Positions 13,101 to 25,100 of a stretch of DNA of 42,411 nt are shown here, one piece after another (position 1 is the stretch's first letter; each line of letters begins with the position of its first letter). Both the position numbers and the translations under genes were made by a program. The DNA comes from Elysia marginata (taxonomy: Eukaryota > Mollusca > Gastropoda > Plakobranchidae): NCBI GenBank assembly GCA_019649035.1, contig BMAT01002343.1, forward strand, positions 190,827 through 233,237. Reading direction: 5' to 3'. A model generated the notes under the pieces. That model worked only from the letters and a program-made list of their open reading frames with translations, was not told the DNA's origin and did no database searches.

Positions 13101-16100
13101 TGAAAAAGAGGGCTGTCACATTTTCAGATGACTCTTGCGCAACATTCAGAAGAAAAAAAATGGAAAGAAGAACAGTTTTACGCACTTACACAAACCAGCA
13201 AATCAATAATCTGTCCTGGGTTTGGGACAGGTTACCATTTTAGAGTAGGCCTGATCAGTCACAGCAGACACAAATTATCTCAGTTTTCAAAGAGCAAGTA
13301 AATAGTCTCTCGAGATTTTATAAGACGCACCAAAATTAAAAATTAAAAAAATCTCTGCACAGGCAGACGTATCTTTTTTTAAAACTTAAAATTATCTTTA
13401 GTTACATTATGTTTATATAACCAAGGAGAAAAGCGCAGTTTTCTCGCGTCGATATCAATGGATGATATGATATAAGCTTATATAATGATTTTGTGATCAC
13501 CAATTGCATGCCGTGTTGTAAACATAAAAAGTAAAAAGCTCTTAGAAGTTTTGAGTATTGGCCTCTAAAACCACAGTATACTTTATTTTGATAAAAAAAA
13601 ATCCGATGATGGTTTATAATCACTTTGATTTGAGCATGCATGGAAAAAGCGGTTCTAGGATAAAAGACTGCTTTGGTGCAACCGATAAGAATAAGTAAGA
13701 ATACATTTCTAAGGAGCGTAGTGACAAAGTGGTATAAGATGTGTTTCTCTAAGTGGCAAGTCGGTGGTTACCGAAGCTACAGTAACTATAAATCGAAGGT
13801 TCGAATCATACTAAAGGCAGACATTTGGGGCATTTCCACTTAAAACCTAAATTTCTCTTCTGATAATTTTGTACGTTCAAAATCTTTAAATCATTTGATG
13901 TCACCGAGTGTTTTCACTGGTATAACTATAATTTAAAGAGTTTATTGGGCGCTTTCTGGTGATCAGGAAAAATATCGATGATAGTGAGTTGCATTGAGAT
14001 ATATATTGGGGCTGGGCGTGAGGGAGCTATCCCAGACAAGGCAGCAACCACCTACTTGGACAGTGGTGTGTGTTACAGTCTCTGTGCTCCTCGTCAGGTC
14101 CTGTGCAGTTTTCGCCGTCATAGAACGGGCCCTCGCATACACGGAAACGTTCCTGGGTTCCCGTACCGCATGTTTTAGAGCAAACGCCCCAGTCATTCCA
14201 CGGCAGCCATTTGCCGTCAACTAAAAACGTTAAGGTGGTATGGGAAAAAAGAGAGAAAACGTTAGCGATAAAGGATAATTATTGTGAGCTGGCAATGTAA
14301 GGAACTGCTCACGACTGCTGCATTTTTTAAAACTTTTTGAGGACTCAGAGGCAGCCTCAACTTTGTTCTATAGTTGAGGTAAAAAAATCGATACGAAAAT
14401 TTTTAACTAAAAATGATAACCATTAGAGATAATTACTTTTTACATAGTGGTTATAAGGGTACACAAACTAGGTTAAAATTAAATAAACGTTCAAAATACA
14501 AATTTAAAATAATCAATATAAAAGTCTAATAGAATTAAGGCTATTAGACCTTACTTTTAAAATATGTAGAACAAACTTTTTATCGGCACTTTGTTCGTTC
14601 CCTGGTCTAAAGAGCAGACAAAGAATGAGAAATAATGTCTTTTTCATTTAATAAAAAAAAAATCCAAACAAACTTTTTAATGACATGCAAACAATTTCAG
14701 ATTTGGAGTGGAAATTCGTCAGCACCATGGGTTATTTTTTTAATCTAGAGATAGGTAGATCGTAACCTAGAGAGAGAGAGAAAGATGTGTGTGACATAAT
14801 GTAATAATACAAAACAAGTTATGGAGAATTGAACGTTAGTGAGACATGACGTTAAACAGGCAGAGAAAAAAAAAAGTTAATTGTAATTATTTGATTAGCA
14901 AAATATAATATACAGTTCTAAACAGTAGATAGAAAAAGGAAAACGGATAATACGCGATTAGTTAAAGTTTAACCTGGACATATCCTGGGCAAGCAAACCT
15001 GGGTCTCGTAATCTTCGCCCTCACAGTCTTTGCCCAGGTGATAGGGTCCTTCACAGGTCCGGTTCCTCCACTGGGTGCCATTCCCGCAGGTAACTGTGCA
15101 TTCTGACCACGCTGACCAGGCTCTCCATACACCGTCAACTGTAATATTGTAACAGTGAGATTGGTGAATCGAAAAAAAGACAAAACAGATCCCATTTTAT
15201 GTGAAAATAGGGAGAAGACCTTAGCGATGATAAGTATGGCCATAGAGCCAGAAAGCCAGGCATGAGTATGACAACAAAGGCGTTGGATTTGAATCCTAAT
15301 GGAGAAACGATTTAGAGGAAGACTAAGGAGAACTTAAAGAGGAGTCATGGGTGGAGCTCGATTGAAAGCCTTTGTTGGTGGTCTATAGTAATCCTCACTC
15401 AGGATGAGGGAGGTGATGGTAAGAATGATGATGGTTGTAAACAAAAATATAAAAATAATAATAATCATTTTCGCATTATATACAGGAATCTAGAATGATA
15501 TTATTGCACTTATACCCCGCGCCTGTAGACTCCTCTATAACATTCTTGATGCACACATCAGCTAGGAATATGGTAAGAACAGCACTCTTTAATATAGTTA
15601 TCAACCTGCTGTCAGCAACCGAGACCTAAGGGCCTATGAAATAAAAATGAAAAAAATAGTTAATCTGCCCGTGCTTGTTTAGCGGTAAGCCGAAAATTTA
15701 GGTAAAGAAAGTGGTCTAAATTTCATTATTAAGAATGGTGGATTATACTTTGTGTAGACAATAATAGCGCTGCTACAAAAATATGCTTGTAAAAATATGA
15801 TGGAATAAAGCCTTAAGCTTTTCCAATAATAAGAAAAATTTTAGAATTACTGTTTTTTTCTATAAATAAAGCATCGATTGAAAGGACGTACAATTGTCCT
15901 GAATATTATTGTCACCCGAATAACTGCACCCATTAAGCACAGAGAACACACGCTATGCCTGGCATTGCTTAAAGGGTGCTGCCTTGTCAGCAAATTTGCC
16001 GACTCCGCGCTATACCTAACATGCGCTTATCCCATGCTGTTCCGAACTTATCTGTGTTTTGTACAAATCTATTGTTTCTTGCTCCAAGCCTTCTCTATAT

Positions 16101-19100
16101 CTTATCTACGTTGTTGGTTCAGTTTGAAGAATACATTAAACAGTAATCAACGTAGTTTGGGTAAGGCAAAGTGAGGGAGTTAAATCTAGTGAGGCATCTT
16201 GTGGAAAGTTAAGATGGTTCTTTTTTTAAAAATCTAATTTCAAAGAGCAGATTAAAACTAGCCATAGCGTAGTATATCCTTAATATGTAGATGTAAAAAG
16301 ACTCAAGAAGTTAACACCCACTGGGACAATGGTGTAGGTTGCACTCTTCTGTTTGTTTGCCTGAACCACTGCATGGAAGCCCTCCATACAAAGGCTGCTT
16401 GCACGTCCTTAATCGGTCACGTGTCCCGCCTCCACAGGTGACGGAACACTGGCCCCATGCCTGCCATTGGAGCCATACGCCATCCTCTACGCAGATGCAA
16501 GTTCGCAGACAGGAAGTTGCGCGCAAAGATTATATACAAAGCGGAAGCAAAAAAAAATAAAATAGCCACATAGCTCTTCAAACATTGCAAATGAATGAAA
16601 AAAAGGCTCATACGAATTTAGATGAAATTACAAAAGCAAAAAAACACTGCAGGGTCATCCAAAATCTCATAATTCGTATGTGTTTAGATCAGTCACAAAG
16701 CTAAATAAATCAAAAAGAATGAAAACAGAGCGCGTAGGATACGTATATTTTCTTATGCCTTAAATTGATCATTTTAAGAATCAGCAAAGTTCTAAATAAC
16801 CTTACAGAGTTTTCATTCCAAAATGAATGCTTGCAAAATTATCCAAATAAAATATGTTGCGTTTCACTAATATTTCAGAACAATTACTCAAAAGGTGAGG
16901 TGAGTGTAGATAGAATACAATGAAATGAAGTGTATTGAACCACTAGCCTTTAATTAGGCCACTTTTAAAGACAGCTGTAATCAAACATGCAAACCGAAAA
17001 AGAATCCACGTCAAATCATCAATAAACATTGTTCAGCCTTTTCGCATTTTCTTTCTTTGCGAAAGTTAACTAATCAAAACTGTATCGAATCGTGTTCACA
17101 ACTATAACAGAAACATTGAAACATGAAAGCTTACAAAATCAACTTTAGTGTTTTCTTTATGAAGACAGGGGCCTTCTAAGACACAACTATTAAATTTATG
17201 TTTCGTGCTAGAAGGAAAAGTTTTTTTTTGGTGAAGATTGGATCTAAATCTAGAAACAGCAAGATATGAAAACACGGATGGTCTTTCTTTACAACAACCA
17301 CACACACACAAAAAAAGAATAATAATAATAATAAAATCTGTCACCTGGACAGTTATGTGTATTGCAGCTTTCTTCCTCCTGAGATGCCCCGTCACATGGC
17401 CGACCTTCATAGAGCGGGCCTGTACAGTTGCGGTGCCGAGTTCGAGTCCCACCAGCACACGTTTGACTGCACTCACCCCAAGGGAACCAGTCGGTCCATA
17501 CGCCGTCCACTGGATTATTTTTTAAACGAGCGATACAGGACAGGACATGTTAAAACTCAAAGGCTAAAATTATTAAGGTATAGTTTTTTTGTTTTATTTT
17601 TTATTCAATAAACACAAAGAAAGGCAATACAATGGGCCAGGAAGAGGATAATGGCCGTGGGAACATTAACATTTGCCGCAATAGTAACTTTGAAGTTATT
17701 GGAATAAACTATCTGGCCAACAGAATAGGCTTTTAGAGGCCCTATATAGGACTATGAGTGCAACGTATTCCCTTGTTTCGCATTTGCGATGAGAGCGCTT
17801 CTTTTGGGCAAAATATGTGGTTGAAATTCGTAAACTTGTTAGTGCATTAAGCATGGACCTAGTTTTTTAGAACTAATTATACGCACTTGGAAAAAGGGTA
17901 ATTACACACACATAAAATTATAGTTTCGCCCATATATCCCAACTGCGTTTGTTGAATTCTGTAAAATCGAGGCAAGATCTAAAATCTAGATCAAGTGTCA
18001 AAAATTTGAGTTATATCTATAAATGAATTGAGGTAATCAAGAGTTAGAGCTATAATTAGAGGATATCTTGATTTAGATTTTAAGTTAAGCCTATATCTTA
18101 TCTACGTTTTGTACCTTTTCTTTAAATTTCAGGCTCTGCATGTCAAATTTTCTTACTTTTTGTAGAGTTAAAGGCCATTTTTAGGTCCATTAATAAAACA
18201 AAACCAGTCTGACTCTCATAGCTGCCTCTATTTAGTGGGTCAAACAAAACATTTTCATCCATTTCTCACAAACGGGTGTCAAATATCAGTGCGTAAAATC
18301 TTTGAGTTCTGACTGAAGAACGTTTTTAATCAAGCCCACTTGTAAAACACATGTAGTAATATTTTGAAAAAAAAAAGATACTTGTGTAAGCGTTTCCCCA
18401 ATCATGGTTTATTTCAGTATTTTAGGTTTGACATAAATTCACCAGTATTTTGTAATAATTCATGAAGGCCTACTAAAATACTGAAATATGCTCTAAATTT
18501 AACATTTCAAGTCTTTTATTCTCACCTGGGCAGTGTTTGTCCATACAGTCCCTTGTCTGGTTCGCCTCGCCCTGGCACTCTTCACCGTTGTAGAACGGTC
18601 CGTGACAGTTCCTGCGTCTGCTCTGCGTGCCGTTACCGCAGGTGACGGAGCAAGCGTCCCACGGTCCCCAAGCCTGCCATACTCCATTCACTGGAGCACA
18701 CAACACGAGCTTAACACTACCTTTACACCCTAGCTAAAGCCCTACAGGCTTTTACTTATTTCAGGCAGTTGTATACACATTCTAGTCTTTATACAAGGAC
18801 AATGACCAAATAAAAACTATAAGAATAAAAGATGGTTAACGTAAAACGAGAATGGGTAACAAAGAAAATCACATTCAACGAAACATGAGGATGACATGAC
18901 AACATATGATAGTTTTAAAAACCTAACACATTTTTAAAAAAAATGTTCAAACCCAGGTTGAAAAAGAGTGATCGCAAAACAACATGGGTAACAAAATTAT
19001 CACATTGAATCAGAAATAGGTCAGGAAAGAGTATACTTAAAAATAACAACAAATAAATTTTGTTTTACAAAATGTTTTAATCTATTGACCTTTGAAACTC

Positions 19101-22100
19101 TGCGTAAGTTGGTTTATCAAACTAATGGCACTGCTTTCCCTTGCTTTTTAAAAAAAATATAAAAAAGGATCTAAATTGATTATTTCATATCGAATATTTT
19201 ATATCAGAACGCAATCTTGATTTTATTTGAAAGCAAGATTGCTCTAAATCTTTAATGAACTGTATTCTTGACTAAACAATTGATAGAGGGTGAGTTTGTG
19301 AGTCAAGGGAAAGGTGAAATGCAAAGGAGATAGAAAAAGTAGTCATTTTCTTTTATTTGTTTTATTGTAAACATGTTAAACTGAAGATATAGTGGTGGCA
19401 TCATTAGTTTGGTAGGAGGAGGAGGAGGAGGAGCTACCAAAGGCAAACATAACAAGATTTCATTACTTTTTTGTTATAACTACGTTAAACAGTTACGTAT
19501 TTTTTTTAAATCTTGTTATACGAGACTCTGTACTTTCAACACAATCAGTCAATCAGTACAATATTATAATTAAAATGACAGCTCATTACACTGAACGATA
19601 ATAATTGTAAAAGACAAAAAAAATTTGTGGAAATTTGCAAGTGAGCCAAGGCATGTGCTTTGAATTTAGAACACCAAGCTTTAATTTTTTAAGGGAGAGA
19701 AACTAAGGCAATCACATCTAGAAAATGACACAGTTCACAAAGCGGAATAATACATCAATTCCCAATTTTGTAACGCACACAGTCACACAAACACAAACAC
19801 ACCACACGACTATTTCATAACTGAGCTTCAATTTTCTGAAACCATTGAACGCCGCGCAATGTAGAAATGAGGCTGTGACGATAGATCGTTACTCTCTCGG
19901 TTGCGAAGATAGACAAAGCATTTTATGGCACAGCAAAGAAATTAAGACTGTCATTAAAAGCTCTCACCTTGCATCCCTCTCAATTTAGATCATTTGGTAG
20001 GATTAAAATTTTTTTTTCCAAAAAGACCTTACGGTTTATACGAAATGAAGGTAAAATATAACTGAAAACCTGTCGGTTGTAATTGGGGATAAAAATGTTG
20101 TCCTGCATCACAACCGACAGATTTTGGGTGCGATAGTCTCTATAATTATGTGTTGGTCAATTCATTTAAAGTTTATGACAAAGCATTATGATGTCATTTA
20201 TGAAAATCATAGCGTCACATCAATGTGACTGTATCGTTCCTTTCCACGTTATAAGAAAGGATAAGATAAGATAATTTTATTTGTCCCTTTTCAAGGAAAT
20301 TTGTTTTGTCAGCATCAGCATAGTTTTACATAAATTACATTGTTACATACATAATACATCGATTACGTCAGACAACACTGGGTTTATACATAACACTATA
20401 TAACATTGTTATATAATTATGTATATAATCTTATTTTTATATGACGAAATAATACATTCCGCTTATTGCCTAATGAAATACATTATAAATGGTCACAATA
20501 ATGATCTTAATGATTGAGAGTTATTTTCATAGTCGTTGATGATTTTTTTTAGTTTGTCCCAGCGCATAGCCTTCTGGAGAAGACGGATACTGCTATTATT
20601 CTGAAAATATTTTGTCCCCCACCATAAACTGCAGATTTACGACGTTTTGTCACAGCCTCAAATCATGAACAGATTTAGAGTGCAAAAGAGATACCGCTCG
20701 CTAGCTTACGTTGTTCAACATTAAATCAGTAAAAGCGACAGAAAGCACTGTGACATGCTGATCTAGAATTTCGTGCTTACCAGGACACATGTCAAGGGTG
20801 CAGCTTCTGGTTTGAACAGATTCTCCTTGGCAGTCTCTGCCACCGTGTTGCTTAGCCGGATGGTTACACTGTCGGGTGCGGGTTTGAAAGCCGCCCTCAC
20901 AGGTCACGCTGCACTGACTCCAGGAGGACCACAGGCTCCATACACCGTTCACTGGGGCAAATCGCGGGGTTAACAGAACATTAGGAATAACGGTAACGCG
21001 ACGATCGGAGAATTGTAAAAAAAGTTGGATACAACGTCTGAGAACGATACGTCTTACAATAATAATATAGAGAATGAAGATTGCGGTCAGGATTAGTAAG
21101 AAAGTTTTTAAATAAATCTTGGAGAAAAATAATGGTCTGCGAAGACAAAAAGGGGGGATTGCGGGTGATGGCTAATAAGGGGGTGTTAATGAAAAAACCC
21201 ATAAGCATTTCGATAACACTATTATTATTATTGTTAGACAAGCGTCTCGTCGTTTATGGCAAGATAGGAAAAACTGATCCACGTCACTCCCAAATACCAT
21301 GAGTAATTGAACCCAAAAGCTTCATAATAATTCACAAACAACCGGCTGAGCAAATAAATATAATATAGAATAAAATAACTTGCAGTAGAAAGCTCAAGAG
21401 AAAAATAAGCTCCTACACTATGTTATGAATAAAGGAGAATTTGTGATGCGATGTGGTGAAATCAGGCTTATATCAAACTGGGTCAAACCCAGGAAGTGGC
21501 TGCTAAAAATAATAAATTAGTATTAGATAAGTCTACATTGCTGGCTTGTAAATCAAATATCTCAGGTTTTGGTAAAGTTAGAGTAATGATTTTTTTCCTA
21601 TTTAAATACAAAGCTTCCTCATAATACTAACAACTCAAAAAATCTAAATTTTGACATAAGCCTGCTTTCAACATGTTGAGTCCCATTTTTTTGTCGAAAA
21701 AATGATATGTTATGTAAAGATGGTCTACAATGAAAAATGAGAAGTTACAACGATTTCTTGTTATTATTGTTCCTTACCATCACACTGCACTCCTGCAGCC
21801 AGGGTAGCTCCACCGTTACAGATCCCAGTCGATGTCCATTTGTTATGTTCACATGCCGCTATCGTTAGCTCTGAGCCTTTACACGCCACGTTGGTCAGTC
21901 CAAACTGACCATTGCCAGAGCCGAATCGGCCATCGGTGACGACTGTCACAAAGTAGACGTCCCAAAACAAAGATAAAACAAAAGATTATTCTATCCATAA
22001 TGCAGTCAAAGAGTCGCGCAATGAGTAGCTTTTCGAGAAATTATCTTTTATGCGCTTAGGGTCCGCCCAGGAGGTCAAAGCCCAAAGCAGAGGAAATCCA

Positions 22101-25100
22101 AGATGGCTGATGGGCTAACAGGGTCCGTCAGCCAATTGCCAGCCGTAAAACCGACGCTACCTATAGGTTTCATTACGACATACGGTATCGTCGTCGGCGC
22201 ACAAGGTCGCCAGTATGTCCCGAAACCCATCTAGCTAAATGTAACAGCTCTACTGCGACTCCTGTTCAATTTACTAGCTAAATGAGCCGAATGTCACAAT
22301 GTCAACAACAAATAGCAACTGTAGCTCTAACACTGCCTTTTCTGAGCTTCTGAACTTTAAAAACTGCATCAAATTTTTCTTTGTTTTCTTCCCAAATTTT
22401 ATTAAATCCTAATTTGCAAAAAAAATGTATTAACTCTGGTGCAGCAGCTACAGTGTCAGGGTTGTCAGGCGCTATGACGAGTTAGATAAGACGGACTGAC
22501 GATTGAGCTCATTCTGGTGTGTCAACCAAAGAAAGGAATGTGGATTGCCTTCTTCACTATGTTCAGACAAACTTAGTACTGCAAGACCATAGTGGTCAAG
22601 GATGTAGATCTAGGTGATAATGTTTTATTATAAAGATTTGGTTTTCAAAGGCCCCGGGTTCAGAAGCCGCCCTGGCTTTAACTTCTTTTCATTTAAATTA
22701 TAGAATAACAAAAAAAGGAACTAGTCTGTTTTGGACTGGTTGCAAGACATATTGAATGTAGGAGTGATTGTTTGTTTACTTTGCTTTCATGAAAATTAAT
22801 AAATATTTTGCCCCTCCAATGCCACGTTTGAGTATGTTTGTATATAAGATTCTACCATTTTTATTGAACATTAGCCAAAACGCTGGCCTTTAGCGAAGGA
22901 CCAACGCAAACAGAGGACGGTCCAAGCTCCAGTTTCTGACGAGGAGGTGCAATTGCTAACTGATAACCTGATTCTTAAGTACAGCACAGAGGGATATCAC
23001 CGAGAAACGTAGTCATGTAAAAAGTAATTACACTCTAAGCATCAATACTTTGAGGGAGACTCACGTTGAATCATAATTGTGTTTTGGAATAATGATATTC
23101 CGTTACTCTCTGTGCGTGTCTTGAAGGAGAAAAGCCTCTTAATACGTGATGATATTTCAAACGAGGAAAGAGCAGGTGTTTTTCATCTTTAGTATGTTAT
23201 ATGATATTAAAGAGCGTGTTATGTGAAAAAGGTCATCGAAAAGTGGCAAACCTGTGTTGAATTTTTTCAAAGTCTATGGTCCAGCAGAGCACATGCGCCA
23301 TGTGAAAAGACAACACGGCCTACCGATTGCGGTGAACTTGTACGATCATTCGGGTGCACGACAGCCTCATCAGGTGAAAGACAATCAACATTGCCACCCT
23401 AGAAGATAGCCTCGACCGGCTTAACATATAGCACCATTAAACGCCGGTCAAGTTCAAGTTAAGGGGAATTTCCTCTCTATACCTCACGTGCAAGCAGCTA
23501 ATGTTGCATAACGTGTACCGGGCTATGAAAATAGTAGAATAAACAACCTGTCCTGATCGAAATATAATACTGACCGCTGCTGGACTTTAGATAGAATATA
23601 ATGGTACATGTAGAAGTCTCCAACGTAACAAATCGGTTGATTTTTTATACGAGATTCTGCACTGGACAGGGATGCGAGAACACATATTTACTGGTTCCCT
23701 GTTCATGACAGTCATCGCAAAAAGAATAAAATTAGTATCTTCATAATTATACCTACCACCATACAAGACCATAATGATGGATTTAAATCTTATGCACAGC
23801 GCGGCGTTCATAAAAACCTTACTCTATAAATTAAAGGGTAGACGTTTCTTTCTTTCAATCTGGTAGTACATGTATTAGACATAGGCCTACCGGAATGACC
23901 ATTCGGCCAGCCCAGTTGCCTGCAGACCATTTTGGCCATGGATAGGGTCATCTGGTCAGCACACACCAGTGACCACTGCTGATGCTGATCATCGTAAATC
24001 TCTACCCGACCCTCGCCTGGTACAGAACCTCCGACAATACGCATTGGACCTTTGAATTTAAGAGTACACAACATGACATTTTAAGCAAAGATAAAAGATG
24101 TCAAATAAGATAGTCTGGCACGCTATTACAGCGATCACAGCTTCAACAAAATTGAGAAAAAGTTTTAAAATGATAGGCAATAAAGCTAGTGAGTTTAATG
24201 TTTACTACTTTAAAAACTTTTTTTTCATTTACTGTGCCGGTAGATGGGGGTATTACATTGTTAAAAATTACAGTACAATTGTATGTTACATTATCTTTCT
24301 TATCATTGTAGTATTGCGCAATAATTGCACATAGATATCTTTTTTTTTGTTCAGCATAGTAAGATGGAGATACAAAAATACTTTTACACACTAAACGTAT
24401 AAGTTTTTACATTAGTTTCGTATTGATACACTTTGTATTACTTAATGAAATAAAAGTAGTTTTTAATTCTTTTTTCCTTATTGCAGCTATAGGGTGTTAT
24501 AATTATGGTGGGTGTAATGTTTAATGAACAAGACATAGTTCGAGGCTTTGTTTAATGGATCATTGGTTTCTACTTAATTTAAAGAAAAAATGCATTCTTC
24601 CGTTACAGTAGAAATGCAACATTTATAAAGATCTAAGCGACTTACCATTGCAAGGGACACTGTTACACGGCGCGCTCTCATTAGCCAATCCTAGACAATA
24701 GCGGTCCACGCCCACTGTCCCGCCATTGCTACAGGCTCGATGTCTGACCTTGACCCCAGATCCACAGGTTGTCTGCGTGGAACACTCGCCCCAAGCACCC
24801 CAGGTCTCCCACCCTGTGTAGAACATAAAACACAATATATTGCCTACGAAAGTTAAAACAACAACGAATTTCTTAGCACACTTATAACAACAATGCAGTC
24901 CTGTTTCTGTGACTTGGTGGTTTGCGCGTCGGACTCATCGGACTCATAATCCGGCGGTTGCGGGTTCGATTCCCAACCACGAATCAGGCTGTAACTGCCT
25001 TGGGAAAAAAAACAATATATCTACACTTTCCTCAGTTCACCCACCTGTAAAATTGTTACCTGGCTAAAAGCTGTATTTTAAATTAGTGGAATGTTGAGCG

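Larger units (their letters stand above)
14221..18525. other. Introns between exons 10 and 14
   Basis: Outside exons 11-13 the sequence is AT-rich with short A runs and a (CA)n-(AAT)n tract near 17300-17335. A stretch at 15290-15430 faintly resembles a LINE tail but cannot be read through. No other feature supported. Confidence 0.55.

Noticed and set aside
13978..14224. Plus-strand open frames of 66 and 76 codons
   Set aside because: Antisense shadows of TSP1 exon 14. Such shadows occur over most exons because the modules are GC-richer than the introns.
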